From Halovenus halobia (lineage in GTDB: Archaea > Halobacteriota > Halobacteria > Halobacteriales > Haloarculaceae): 64,000 nucleotides of DNA. This document shows positions 1-8,518 of this stretch, one piece after another. Position 1 is the stretch's first letter. Each line of letters begins with the position of its first letter. The notes beneath the pieces are model-generated. The model was given only the letters and a program-made list of their open reading frames with translations. It was not told the origin of the DNA and searched no databases. Where the stretch lies: contig NZ_JBLKOA010000001.1 of assembly GCF_051414135.1 (NCBI RefSeq), positions 372,001 through 436,000 of the forward strand, in the 5' to 3' direction. The position numbers and the translations under genes were made by a program.

Positions 1-272
1 TCGGCGAACGAACGGATTGACGCCAGGCTAGCCAGGTCGAGTTCACGGACAGATAGCGACGCGGCGGGGAATTCTTCACGGATGGAATCCCGTGCGTCTT
101 CCCCGCGTTCGACGCTGCGGCAGGCCAGTACGACGTGAGCGCCTTTCCCGGCCAGCACCTTCGTCGCCTCGAAGCCAAGTCCGGAGTTTGCACCGGTGAC
201 TATCACTGTCTGTCCGGACTGGTCTGGTACCGAGTCTGCTGCCCACCCGTCTGAAGAGAAAATTCCTCGCAC
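1..272 (-). CDS. SDR-family oxidoreductase, N-terminal part (runs off the window)
   Basis: The first 90 codons of a short-chain dehydrogenase/reductase are visible; the rest lies beyond base 1. The glycine-rich NAD(P)-binding motif TGANSGLG is at about residues 25-32. It is followed by a typical beta-alpha-beta pattern with ACRSVERGEDA at the second strand, where an Arg after the strand usually favours NADPH. I chose the GTG at 272 because the frame is closed by TGA at 290-288 and no ATG lies between. By family the protein resembles retinol-dehydrogenase-like SDRs; the substrate cannot be told. The catalytic Tyr/Lys lie outside the window. Confidence 0.85.
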   Translation of the reverse strand, partial: MRGIFSSDGWAADSVPDQSGQTVIVTGANSGLGFEATKVLAGKGAHVVLACRSVERGEDARDSIREEFPAASLSVRELDLASLASIRSFA

Positions 273-315
273 ACCTATTAGTGCGTCTCACGGGACATAA
301 ACTCCGCCGATTGGG

Positions 316-1452
316 CTACGAGCCTGTCAGAATCCCACGCCACCGCCGAACTGCGCCCTCGAAGCTGTACTCTTCGGTGATGGTCTCGCGACAGCGCTCG
401 CTGATTTCTTCGAGGTCGGCTCGGTCGAGTATCTGCTGTATTTCCTCGGCGATGGCGGCACCGTCATCGTCGACCATCAGAAATCCAGTCTGGCCATCTC
501 TGACGACGTCAGGCACGCCCGAGACCGGCGTCGCGTAGGCCGGCGTTCCACAGGCCATGCCTTCGAGAATTGCAGTGGGTAGTCCCTCTGTCGGATGCGA
601 TGGGACGATTTGCAGGCGCAGTCGGTTCAACTGCTCGGGGACAGCGTCCCGGTCCACCCAGCCCACCACGTCGACGACCCCAGCCTCGATTTCTGCCGCA
701 AGTTTGCGTTCGAGATGGTCGCGGTAGTCGCCGTCCCCAACGAAGACGAACGTGACATCTTCAGGCAACTGCTTGGCGGCTTCCGCCAGCGCTGGCACTC
801 GCTTCTCCACGTCCAGCCGCCCGACAAAGCCGACCGTTCGTCCGCGCTCGGCAAACGGCGTCGACACGTCGAAGCGCTCTGTGTCGACGAACCGAGCACC
901 GTTCGTATGCAGTTTCTCCTCGTATCGCTCCAGCCCGAGCTGGTCAGCCATCGCTGGCGTGTAGCTAATTACGTCGGTGGCCAGCCAGTAGTCGAGGCGT
1001 TCGAGTCCCGAGACAGCACCGGCGAGAACACGCGCAATCAGTTCCGGAAGCTGTTGCTCCCAGCGGAGCCGTAACGACAGGGGTACGTCTCCCCGCGGCA
1101 GCACGAGCACGCGCTTGCCGAGAAGGCGGCCACAGAGGACCGGCAGTAGATAGGACGTCGTTCCGAAAAACAGGATAGACTCCTCGTCCCGGCGCGTAAT
1201 AATCCGACAGAGCCGCAGTTGGTTCAGCAGAAATCGGAGTGCTTCGACCAGCACGAACTCTCCAGTTCCGGCGCTACTGAACTCGACGGTATCGTGGTCG
1301 TCACGAATCGCCGCGTTGGCCGGGAGATTCGCTGTCAGCACTGTGACGGTCGTAATCTGAGCGATGATATCTGCAAGGTCGTGCGCGTGGTCTTTCCCGA
1401 CCTGGCCTCGGTGGGGCTGTGTCACGAGACAGACGCCGCCTGTGTCGTCCAT
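316..1452 (-). CDS. Glycosyltransferase family 4 (GT-B fold)
   Basis: 378 aa, the normal length for a GT4 sugar transferase. The C-terminal Rossmann half carries GRTVGFVGRLDVEKRV near residue 205, VFVGDGDYRDHLE near 235, and the donor-binding EGLPTAILEGMACGTP near 290, with the two conserved acidic residues of the EX7E signature. The N-terminal half has a hydrophobic stretch around residues 95-120 that could touch the membrane. It lies on the same strand as, and downstream of, the AglG-like GT2 and lipoprotein genes, so a role in surface polysaccharide or protein glycosylation is likely. Donor and acceptor sugars are not predictable. Start is the ATG at 1452. Confidence 0.85.
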   Translation of the reverse strand: MDDTGGVCLVTQPHRGQVGKDHAHDLADIIAQITTVTVLTANLPANAAIRDDHDTVEFSSAGTGEFVLVEALRFLLNQLRLCRIITRRDEESILFFGTTSYLLPVLCGRLLGKRVLVLPRGDVPLSLRLRWEQQLPELIARVLAGAVSGLERLDYWLATDVISYTPAMADQLGLERYEEKLHTNGARFVDTERFDVSTPFAERGRTVGFVGRLDVEKRVPALAEAAKQLPEDVTFVFVGDGDYRDHLERKLAAEIEAGVVDVVGWVDRDAVPEQLNRLRLQIVPSHPTEGLPTAILEGMACGTPAYATPVSGVPDVVRDGQTGFLMVDDDGAAIAEEIQQILDRADLEEISERCRETITEEYSFEGAVRRWRGILTGS

Positions 1453-1493
1453 TCACCTCGCCGTTTTATCGCCGCCGGCTTGAACGTACCGCC

Positions 1494-1660
1494 CTAGCGC
1501 GAGAGTAGGGCCCAGAGATACCCCATGCCGACTAATCCAGTCAACACGACCTACATGATCAGTTGAGCGACATTCGCTCCCGAGGGCGCGCGAATAGCGA
1601 GTTCACGCGCCGCGGGACGTGTTCAACGAATAGCGTTTGCCCATTTATGGAACTCTGACA
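1494..1660 (-). pseudogene. Dead C-terminal remnant of a second AglG-like GT2 gene
   Basis: Read on the minus strand, this gap aligns with the last ~55 residues of the intact GT2 gene next to it. One frame gives LFVEHVPRR (compare LVFSGVPRR). Another gives VAQLIM, a TAG, then VVLTGLVGMGYLWALLSR and a stop (compare IEQLCMLLILTTSVGMGYLFAVAQR split over the same spacing). From VPRR to the stop is 125 nt here against 126 nt in the intact gene, so one base was lost, plus one nonsense codon. The N-terminal 80% of the copy is gone. It is a paralogue relic, not a functional gene. Confidence 0.75.
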
Positions 1661-1704
1661 TACGCGGACAGATTTATAATACTGAAACCGGTCTGTGCCA
1701 TTGT

Positions 1705-2622
1705 CTATCTTTGAGCCACTGCAAATAGATATCCCATCCCGACGCTGGTCGTTAAAATAAGTAACATACACAACTGCTCAATGTCTTTTATCGATCTCTC
1801 TGTGGCGAGTCGCCTAAATCGCCGAGGAACGCCTGAAAATACGAGATTAGATATAAATTCTTGTTCTTTACTACTGCCTGACTGGTGGCTTTCCTCATCG
1901 AGAATTCGCTTTGAGTATCCTTGCCAGAACGCTCGCCTGCACAGCCACCGTGGGTCGGTGCGAGACTGGAAAATTTTGTGCCGAACAACTGCATCTGGCT
2001 GATAAACCATGCCCTTATTAAACGCCCGTTGCATGCGGATTGCGAGCTCTGTTTCATCAGCCTGAATCTGACTGTCGGCGGTTAATCCTACGTTCTCGTC
2101 GAATCCGCCGATCTCCTCGAACACTGTTGAGCGGAACGACATATTCGACCCGAAGGTGTTTCGAACCTCTTCTAACGCCTCTGCTGGCTGCTTATGATTT
2201 ACCCCAATAAGCCAAAAAAACTCCTCGGGAAGATATGACGGTCTGTCTGCGACCCATTCTGGAACCATTGGGCCACCGACGGCAATTGCGTTGGTCTGAA
2301 CGTATGTTTTGACGAGTTCTGTGATCCACTCGGAATCCGCAACTGCATCGTCGTCGATAAATGCAATAACATCACCAGTCGCCTGCTCCACGCCGCGGGT
2401 TCGACTATAAGACAAGCCCCGGTTTTGTTCATTTAAAATAACTGTTATGCTATCCACCCCGGCGAACCTTTGCTGGGTGCTTTCGTAGACCGACTCGTTT
2501 CCATCTATAACGAGTATAATTTCGACTGAGTCGTACGTTTGGTCAAGCAGACTTTCGACTGCTTCGACGAAGTCGCTGAATAGAGCAGAGTCGTACGTAC
2601 AAACGACAACGGAAACCTCCAT
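1705..2622 (-). CDS. aglG: Family 2 glycosyltransferase, AglG-like (glucuronosyl transfer to dolichol-phosphate sugar)
   Basis: 305 aa, close to Haloferax AglG. The GT-A N-terminus MEVSVVVCTYDS, the acidic IAFIDDDAVADSEW (DXD region, about residues 90-103) and the acceptor-side DETELAIRMQ near 190 are all present. A single hydrophobic segment at residues ~283-302 would anchor it in the membrane. In Haloferax AglG adds the second sugar, glucuronic acid, to the lipid-linked N-glycan; the assignment here is by similarity, and other haloarchaeal GT2 proteins share the layout. Eight bases separate it from the upstream lipoprotein gene, so the two may be cotranscribed. It is slightly AT-richer than its neighbours, as glycan genes often are. 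Confidence 0.75.
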   Translation of the reverse strand: MEVSVVVCTYDSALFSDFVEAVESLLDQTYDSVEIILVIDGNESVYESTQQRFAGVDSITVILNEQNRGLSYSRTRGVEQATGDVIAFIDDDAVADSEWITELVKTYVQTNAIAVGGPMVPEWVADRPSYLPEEFFWLIGVNHKQPAEALEEVRNTFGSNMSFRSTVFEEIGGFDENVGLTADSQIQADETELAIRMQRAFNKGMVYQPDAVVRHKIFQSRTDPRWLCRRAFWQGYSKRILDEESHQSGSSKEQEFISNLVFSGVPRRFRRLATERSIKDIEQLCMLLILTTSVGMGYLFAVAQR

Positions 2623-2630
2623 GGCGGCAG

Positions 2631-4172
2631 TTAGGCCCGTTGGAAGTCGAAGTCAATGGCGAGTTCGATCCACGCCCGACCGGGTTCCTCGACAGGGAGG
2701 CCGAGGACGCTGTTCAGCACGGCGTCGTCGGTGGTATCGTTGACAGTGTACTCGTTGTCGACGATTGTTGCCGTTCCCGATTCACTGTTGAAGTCTGCCG
2801 ACCCGGTCAGTGCGCCACTCTCGCCGGTCGTCGCGGCAATGCTGTAACTGAAGCTCTGGTCGCCGCCGACCGTGACCATCAGTTCTCCTTCCACGGTCAT
2901 CAGCCCGGCCTCCTCGTCGAAGGTGCCGGAAAATCCGTTGACGGCCTCGACCTGCACGGAGAAGCCACTCACTGTCAGTTCCTTGAATTCGACGTTGGTT
3001 GAGGTCCACTCGCCATCCGAAACGTCTCCGTTGATTATGACATCGCCCGGCGGGAAGCTAATCCCGTTTTCGCGGGCGCCTGACTCGTTGTCTTCCGCGA
3101 AGGCCGTGAACCCGGAGGAGTTGATGCCGTCGAAGGATGAAACCGCACCGGTCGCGCTGGCGGCGAGTTCGACAGTCGCGCTGGTCGTTTCATCCGCTTC
3201 GATAGTAACGGTCTGGGTTGCCTCTAACTCACCGGAAGTGATTGTCAGGTCGTAGTCTCCGGCCTCGAGTTCGAGCGTGAGGACGCCATCGCTGTTAGTT
3301 GTCTCGTCGATTCCGTCGCCAGTGACGCTCGCGCCGCCAATAGCGACGCCATCTGCGTCGACAACGTTCAGTTGGAGCGTCCCGGGTCCGGTTTCGACTG
3401 GCAGCAGTGTGAGCACGCCTGTTGCCTCGTCATCAGGCGTCCAGACGCTGTGCTGTTCGACATCGGTCGAGAGTCCACTCGTGTCGACGCCGCTAAACTC
3501 GACGGACTGGTCGGCGCCTGCCGCAAGCGTCACCTCCTGCTTGAGCAGCGTTCCGCCGTCGATTCGGAGTTCGACATCTTTGGTGTCTTCGACCGGCCCA
3601 TCGTTGACGACCGTCGCGCTGATGGTCAACTGCTCGCCAATCTGGACTTCGGCCGTCGCCGGCGACAGGTTCTCTACGACGAAATTGCCTTCGGCGACGG
3701 TCAGCGTCGCCGTCCCCTCACTGTCTTCGGTCAGGAGCGTAAACTCGTACTCACCGAGGTCGAGGTCGGTGTCCGGTTCGAACGTAACGGTCTGTTCGCC
3801 GCCGCCGTCGAGTTGCACATCCTGGCTGGCGACCACGTTGCCTGCCTGTCGAAGTTCGACCGTTTTCGTCCCGCTCTGTTCGCCCGTGTTCGTAACCGTT
3901 GCTGTCAGTTCGACCGACGCCCCGGCGGCCACCGTCGCCTGACCCAACGACACGTTGCTGACCTCGAACACTGCCGGCGCTGGCTGTTCTTCTCCTCCAT
4001 CGTCCGTTTGCCCTCCATCGTCCGTCTCTCCCCCATCGTCCGACTGGTCGGTATCGTCTGCTGTCCCGTCGGTTGACCCGCCGTCTGAGCCATCGTCGTC
4101 GTTCCCACTGCACCCTGCAATCGCTGCGGTCATCGATCCACCCGCGAGCACCAAATAGTCCCTACGTCTCAT
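2631..4172 (-). CDS. Tat-exported lipoprotein with CARDB-type adhesion domains
   Basis: 513 aa. The N-terminus has twin-Arg MRRRDYLVLAGG and a lipobox ending AIAGC (Cys20), so it is probably exported folded by Tat and lipid-anchored. An acidic Gly/Asp linker follows (residues 22-65) with DDGGETDDGGQTDDGG repeats. Two CARDB-like beta-sandwich repeats come next (about 68-160 and 165-258), each with a VTNTGE or VVNDGP turn. Then a PEGA/carboxypeptidase-regulatory-like domain (about 262-340) and a C-terminal beta-rich domain. There is no C-terminal membrane segment. A structural or adhesion role on the cell surface is inferred; no enzyme motif is visible. Confidence 0.8.
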   Translation of the reverse strand: MRRRDYLVLAGGSMTAAIAGCSGNDDDGSDGGSTDGTADDTDQSDDGGETDDGGQTDDGGEEQPAPAVFEVSNVSLGQATVAAGASVELTATVTNTGEQSGTKTVELRQAGNVVASQDVQLDGGGEQTVTFEPDTDLDLGEYEFTLLTEDSEGTATLTVAEGNFVVENLSPATAEVQIGEQLTISATVVNDGPVEDTKDVELRIDGGTLLKQEVTLAAGADQSVEFSGVDTSGLSTDVEQHSVWTPDDEATGVLTLLPVETGPGTLQLNVVDADGVAIGGASVTGDGIDETTNSDGVLTLELEAGDYDLTITSGELEATQTVTIEADETTSATVELAASATGAVSSFDGINSSGFTAFAEDNESGARENGISFPPGDVIINGDVSDGEWTSTNVEFKELTVSGFSVQVEAVNGFSGTFDEEAGLMTVEGELMVTVGGDQSFSYSIAATTGESGALTGSADFNSESGTATIVDNEYTVNDTTDDAVLNSVLGLPVEEPGRAWIELAIDFDFQRA

Positions 4173-4307
4173 ACAGGCGACATCATATCGGCACTGTAAT
4201 AGTAGTACCGCTTCCTATCACAGCGACTGAACGCCAGATGGTTCATATTTGTCGACATGTTACACGTAGGAAAGATATCGTCGGCTCGACCACGGGGGTG
4301 CAGTCAG

Positions 4308-5024
4308 TTACGACTCTCTCCCGTCGAGTCGACTCGCAACGGCCGCGCGGTCGGCGGACGTATTCACATTCTGGCACCAGCCGTCCAGTTCGACAGTTTC
4401 CAGACGCCGCCCGGCCTGCAATAGCAGGTCGATGGCGTCAGTGAGTTCGTACTCTCCGGTTCGCTGTGGCGTCACGAGGTGACAGGCGTGGAGGATTTTT
4501 GGCGAGAACGCGTAACAGCCCCGAGGAATGAGTGTCGATGGCGGTTGTTCGGGCTTCTCGACAATGCCAGTGATCGACCCATCAGTTAGCTCGAAGACTG
4601 CCCCTTTGCCTGCCTCCGAGCGGGCAACCTGTTCAGTCAACGCCGTCACGTCGGCACCAGTCTCCTGATGGCGGTTCACCAGTTCGGCGACGTTCGCTCG
4701 GATGACGTTATCACCGTTCAGGAGAACGAAGTCACCAGTAATTTTGTCCTCGGCGGCCAGCAGTGCGTCCGCGAGTCCGTCTCGGGACTGCTGGGTGACG
4801 TACTGGACTGGTACGCCGTCGAATGACTCGCCGTATCGTGCTTGGATTTGCTCGCCTCGGTAGCCGACGATGACGACCAGTTCGCTCACACCCACTTCGA
4901 GTAGTGTCTCGAAGACGTGTGTCAGTAGTGGCTTCCCGGCTACTTCGACCAGTCCTTTCGGTTTGTCGGCCGTGAGTGGGCGCATCCGTGTTCCTTCGCC
5001 CGCCGCCGGGACGACACCCTGCAT
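4308..5024 (-). CDS. aglF: Sugar-1-phosphate nucleotidyltransferase (AglF-like)
   Basis: 238 aa. The N-terminal signature GEGTRMRPLT and the lysine motif DKPKGLVEVAGKPL (residues ~8-33) are those of NDP-glucose pyrophosphorylases. LLNGDNVI near residue 98 is the metal-binding Asp region and VEKPEQPPS near 155 the usual substrate loop. It makes an activated sugar such as UDP-glucose from UTP and glucose-1-phosphate; Haloferax AglF does this for N-glycosylation. Its ATG overlaps the stop of the thioredoxin gene by one base. The neighbouring glycosyltransferases fit a glycan role. Sugar specificity is inferred. Confidence 0.8.
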   Translation of the reverse strand: MQGVVPAAGEGTRMRPLTADKPKGLVEVAGKPLLTHVFETLLEVGVSELVVIVGYRGEQIQARYGESFDGVPVQYVTQQSRDGLADALLAAEDKITGDFVLLNGDNVIRANVAELVNRHQETGADVTALTEQVARSEAGKGAVFELTDGSITGIVEKPEQPPSTLIPRGCYAFSPKILHACHLVTPQRTGEYELTDAIDLLLQAGRRLETVELDGWCQNVNTSADRAAVASRLDGRES

Positions 5025-5470
5025 CAGGCCGCTCGCTGGAGAAGTTGCTCCAGTGTTGTCCGGTCCTGCGCGCCTACTACTCGCTCGACAGGCTCACCAT
5101 CTGCGAAGACGACCAGCGTCGGCACGCCCTGTGCGCCGAGTTGCTGGGCGAGGCGCTGGTGACGGTCGACATCCACCTTCGCGACTGCTGCCTCGCTCTC
5201 GGCGGCGAGTGCTTCGATTGTCGGCTCCATCATCTGACACGGCCCACACCAGTCCGCATAACAGTCGACGAGTATGAGGTCGTGTGTCGATGTCACTTCC
5301 TGAAAGTGTGGCTGGTCCTCTATTTCGATAGGTGAGGTCGGTGTCTCTCCGGCCTCGCTACTTCCGGCAGCTGACCCCGCATTCGCGCCAGCGTCACGCT
5401 GTTCTTTCAGCTCTTTGCGCTTCTGTTGGCGAATCCGTTCGAGTTCGTCCAGTTCCTCGCTGTTGCTCAT
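5024..5470 (-). CDS. Thioredoxin with N-terminal charged coiled-coil extension
   Basis: 148 aa, about 40 longer than a classical thioredoxin. Active site DCYADWCGPCQMMEP gives the WCGPC redox pair (residues ~69-73), and the cis-Pro motif is GVPTLVVF. The first ~45 residues form a charged stretch rich in E, K, R and Q (ELERIRQQKRKELKEQR), probably a short helix or coiled coil, followed by a flexible Ala/Gly/Ser linker. It acts as a cytosolic disulfide reductase. It sits between atpD and the nucleotidyltransferase on the same strand, 47 bases after atpD. Confidence 0.9.
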   Translation of the reverse strand: MSNSEELDELERIRQQKRKELKEQRDAGANAGSAAGSSEAGETPTSPIEIEDQPHFQEVTSTHDLILVDCYADWCGPCQMMEPTIEALAAESEAAVAKVDVDRHQRLAQQLGAQGVPTLVVFADGEPVERVVGAQDRTTLEQLLQRAA

Positions 5471-5517
5471 TGGCTAGTCGTACACGGTGAGTGCTGTAAA
5501 ACGTATCGGCAATCAGG

Positions 5518-6213
5518 TCAGTCGTCCGCAGAGACGGGCTCTTGCTCCTTTTCGTCCTCTTGCTGCTGTTCACGCTCCTCGCGTTCTTCCTCTTCTTTCT
5601 TGGCTTTGATTTTCTTCAGGCGGAAAATCTCTTCGCGCTCCTGCTCTTCGAGTTTCTGCTCGATGTACTCCTGATTCTCGTGCAGGTCGGGCAGCAGTTT
5701 GAACTCGAGGGCGTTGACGCGGCGCTTGGTCGTCTCGATTTCGTTGAGCATCTTCTTCATCGCCGTTTCGACCTCTGCAGCGAGAATAATCTGGTCGATC
5801 AGCTCTTCGTACGCCTCCGCTGCCTCGTCGATGCGTGCGCTGGTGCCGAGGACACCGTACCCGCGCTCCTGGAGGTTTTTCTGGACCTTGGTCGACTCAA
5901 TCTGTGGCACGACCACACCCATGATATTTTTCGACTGGGTCGTAATTTCGGGATGCTCTTTCAGTGCCGACGCCGCGCCCCGAACGGCGACGTCGCCCTC
6001 AGTCGCCCGCGCGATATCGATTGCGCGCTGGGCGTCCTGATAGTTGGCTTCGAGGTCTTCTCGAACATCCTGGGCCTGATCGAGAATATCCATAAACTCC
6101 ATGATCAGGCCGTCACGCTTCTTTTCCAGTGTATCGTGCCCACGCTCGGAGAGTTCGATGCGGTCTTCGATTTGCATCAGGACCTTCCGCGTGGGTTTGA
6201 CGTCGTCGGCCAT
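5518..6213 (-). CDS. atpD: A/V-type ATP synthase subunit D
   Basis: 231 aa. The start MADDVKPTRKVLMQIEDRI, the long helical core and the FKLLPDLHENQEYIEQKLEE region (about residues 170-190) are typical of archaeal A-ATPase subunit D, the central stalk that turns inside the A3B3 head. The last ~45 residues are an extremely charged Glu/Lys/Arg helix (KAKKEEEEREEREQQQE) extending beyond the bacterial length, common in haloarchaea. No other atp genes are in the window: either the main operon lies elsewhere or it is on the far side of this locus. Confidence 0.92.
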   Translation of the reverse strand: MADDVKPTRKVLMQIEDRIELSERGHDTLEKKRDGLIMEFMDILDQAQDVREDLEANYQDAQRAIDIARATEGDVAVRGAASALKEHPEITTQSKNIMGVVVPQIESTKVQKNLQERGYGVLGTSARIDEAAEAYEELIDQIILAAEVETAMKKMLNEIETTKRRVNALEFKLLPDLHENQEYIEQKLEEQEREEIFRLKKIKAKKEEEEREEREQQQEDEKEQEPVSADD

Positions 6214-6291
6214 TTGATCGCTCCTACTGGGCGTAGCCAGTTAATCGTTTCCGAACGAACCTGAAATTCCGAGCAGGCCTGCGCTGTGTGC

Positions 6292-6492
6292 TCACTCTGT
6301 TGAGGACTGCTGGCGCCGGTAGTACAGCTGTGAGCCCCAGAAGACCAGCCCACCGAGCAACAGCAGGTCGAATAGCTGTGTATCTGGGCCAGTTTCGGCG
6401 CGAAACCGCCACGCCCACAGCGCCAGAATTGCGACCATCAACACGCCAAAGCCGTTTCTGGCGGCGCGCATCACTGGGTCTGCTTCGACCAT
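6292..6492 (-). CDS. Small two-TM membrane protein, unknown
   Basis: 66 aa with two predicted membrane spans (about residues 14-28 and 40-56) separated by a short polar loop (AETGPDTQ), and a basic-polar C-terminus YYRRQQSSTE. It lies 78 bases upstream of atpD on the same strand. I do not recognise a named family. The hydrophobic pattern, haloarchaeal codon use and lack of competing frames support it as a real gene. Confidence 0.65.
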   Translation of the reverse strand: MVEADPVMRAARNGFGVLMVAILALWAWRFRAETGPDTQLFDLLLLGGLVFWGSQLYYRRQQSSTE

Positions 6493-6544
6493 TATCGGTC
6501 CTTACCGCCCCAGGACATAAACAGACTCTGCTTTCGGGAACTCC

Positions 6545-7345
6545 TCAATCGGACGCGTCGATGGCCGCGAGGACACTGTCGATCTCTCCGAGACTGTCGA
6601 TAACATAGTCTGGTTCGATATCACTCCGTTCGATATCGTTTCTGTCCGCGACACCGGACAAAACGAGAACGGTCGTCATCCCGGCCCCATCACCCATCCG
6701 GAGGTCGGTATCGAGGCGGTCACCGACGACGAGGCATTCTTCGGGGTCGACACCGAGACGGTCCAGTGCAGCCTGAAGTGCCGTCTCGGATGGTTTGCCC
6801 AGAATCGCGTCCGGGTCCCGTCCCACAACCGCAGCGACCGAGCCAATGATTGCGCCGGACCCAGGAACTGCCATCCCATCCTCCATCGGGAAAGTTCGGT
6901 CGGGGTCGGTTCCAAGAAACGGCGTGTCGTCGTCGACTGCTGCCAGTGCGTCGCGCATGTCTCCGAAATTGAACTCGCTGGTCCAGGAAGCGACCAGCAC
7001 TTCTGTCTCAGTTGGGGTTGTCGTCACGTCAAGGCCTGCGGCCCGGAACTGCTCGCGCAGCCCCTCGGCTCCGATGCAAAATACCTGGTCGTCGGGGTGG
7101 TTCTCGACCAGATACTCTGTCGTAACGACGCCAGAAGAACAGGCCTCGCCCGGGTAGACATCGAGTCCGAACTCAGTCAGGCGCTCGACGTAATCATCGC
7201 CGTTTTTCAGGGGATTGTTCGAGAAAAAGAGGAGGTCCAGTCCAGCCTCTCGGATACTCGTGATACCCTGAGCCGCCCCGGCACAGAGGTCCTTACCCCG
7301 GTAGACCGTGCCATCGAGGTCGATAATCGCGCCGCGTACTGTCAT
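6545..7345 (-). CDS. HAD-superfamily subclass IIA phosphatase (NagD/4-nitrophenylphosphatase type)
   Basis: 266 aa from the ATG at 7345. A longer reading frame to 7399 exists, but family alignment begins MTVRGAIIDLDGTVYRG. HAD motif I is DLDGT with the nucleophile Asp, motif II is LLFFSNNP, and motif III/IV is ECLVVGDRLDTDLRMGDGAG (about residues 200-220). The large C2 cap, with FCIGAEGL and LGTDPDRTFPMEDG, is typical of class IIA. It dephosphorylates small phosphometabolites; the physiological substrate is unknown. It is divergent from the metallophosphatase gene at 7517. Confidence 0.88.
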   Translation of the reverse strand: MTVRGAIIDLDGTVYRGKDLCAGAAQGITSIREAGLDLLFFSNNPLKNGDDYVERLTEFGLDVYPGEACSSGVVTTEYLVENHPDDQVFCIGAEGLREQFRAAGLDVTTTPTETEVLVASWTSEFNFGDMRDALAAVDDDTPFLGTDPDRTFPMEDGMAVPGSGAIIGSVAAVVGRDPDAILGKPSETALQAALDRLGVDPEECLVVGDRLDTDLRMGDGAGMTTVLVLSGVADRNDIERSDIEPDYVIDSLGEIDSVLAAIDASD

Positions 7346-7476
7346 TACCACTGCCAGGGGCGGACTCGGCATAACGCCGACGATTCTCGATATTTCCACT
7401 CACCGAACGCGTCGTCTATATCTCTCTTGATTGCTCTATCGTCCTCCAGAGCCGGCTGTAGGTGGCTACACAGCTA

Positions 7477-7483
7477 TTATAAA
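7477..7483 (+). promoter_or_regulatory. TATA box of the metallophosphoesterase gene
   Basis: TTATAAA lies about 37 bases before the ATG at 7517, in an otherwise GC-rich stretch. Archaeal initiation ~26 bases downstream would leave a leader of roughly 8-10 bases. This supports the start at 7517 over longer upstream frames. Confidence 0.5.
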
Positions 7484-7516
7484 CGTTCTTGGTACTCTCA
7501 CTCGCTGCTTCAAACG

Positions 7517-8518
7517 ATGCCCGCTCGGCCAGCACAACCGCTCCCAGAGACGGTACGTGACGCGCTCTCGGCGACCGATACACCTCAGCAGATGGCAACA
7601 TTCGACCATCCGCGCGGCCCCGAGACGACTATTGCGGTCCTCGCCGACCCGCACCTGAGTCCCACTGCTCACGGTTCGATCAAGGCCTACCACCGGAGTG
7701 AACAGCGCCTCGCGACGGCGCTTGCCGACGCCGACCGGCGAAACGTCGACGTAACAGTCATCGCGGGTGACCTGACAAAAGACGGCGAGTGGGCCGAGTA
7801 CGAACTCGCGACCCGACTTCTATCTGGGAGCCCGGAGCCAACTATTGTCGTTCCTGGCAACCACGACGTTGCCTACGACGGTGACCGGGGGCCGGTCCCC
7901 GACGGTACCGCCTTTGCCGCGTGGTGTGGTCAGTCGGAGTTCCCCCGCGCGCAGAGGGTAGGAGAGTACCAACTTCTCGCAATCGATAGCACACGAACTG
8001 ATGGAACGACGAAAGTCGGCGGTGCAGTCGACCCTACCACACGCCGGTGGCTAACGACGCTCTCGGACGAGCGAGACAGACGAATTGCGGTCTGTCATCA
8101 TCCACTCAGTCCGGTCCCGGACCCACTCGACGAAGCGCTACCTGAGCAGTCGTACCAACTTGACAATGCCCGCGTCGTTGCCGACGAACTCGCTGCAGCA
8201 GGTGCCGACCTCGTCTTGACCGGTCATGTCCACTGGCCGTACGCTGGGAAGTACCGGGGACTCAACGTTGTCGGGATACCCAGTGTTTCTTCGTTTCCAC
8301 CCGCGTACCTGCTCGTCCGTGTCACTCCGGCCGGAACCTCCGTCTCTCTCGTGCCGCTGGCCGGGCAGACGGGCCTGACCGAAGCCTACGAGCTTGCGGC
8401 TGCAGACGATAATCGAGGCAAGGCAATCCAGAACGCAGTTTCGACCGGATATTTCGACCCGCTTTTGGACGAGCGGGCCGAGGCAAACGGGACTCCCTCA
8501 GCTCTGGGCGTCCGCTGA
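7517..8518 (+). CDS. Calcineurin-like metallophosphoesterase
   Basis: 333 aa. The binuclear-metal motifs are in order: LADPHL (DxH), VIAGDLTKDGE (GDxx), VPGNHDVAYDG (GNHD), CHHPLSPV and LTGHVHWPY (GHxH). This matches the cAMP phosphodiesterase/Icc-like group of calcineurin phosphatases. The C-terminus (about residues 270-333) is a short beta region plus a tail. I set the start at 7517 because of the TATA box just upstream. Its last 21 bases overlap the convergent repeat-protein gene. The substrate is unknown. Confidence 0.85.
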   Translation: MPARPAQPLPETVRDALSATDTPQQMATFDHPRGPETTIAVLADPHLSPTAHGSIKAYHRSEQRLATALADADRRNVDVTVIAGDLTKDGEWAEYELATRLLSGSPEPTIVVPGNHDVAYDGDRGPVPDGTAFAAWCGQSEFPRAQRVGEYQLLAIDSTRTDGTTKVGGAVDPTTRRWLTTLSDERDRRIAVCHHPLSPVPDPLDEALPEQSYQLDNARVVADELAAAGADLVLTGHVHWPYAGKYRGLNVVGIPSVSSFPPAYLLVRVTPAGTSVSLVPLAGQTGLTEAYELAAADDNRGKAIQNAVSTGYFDPLLDERAEANGTPSALGVR

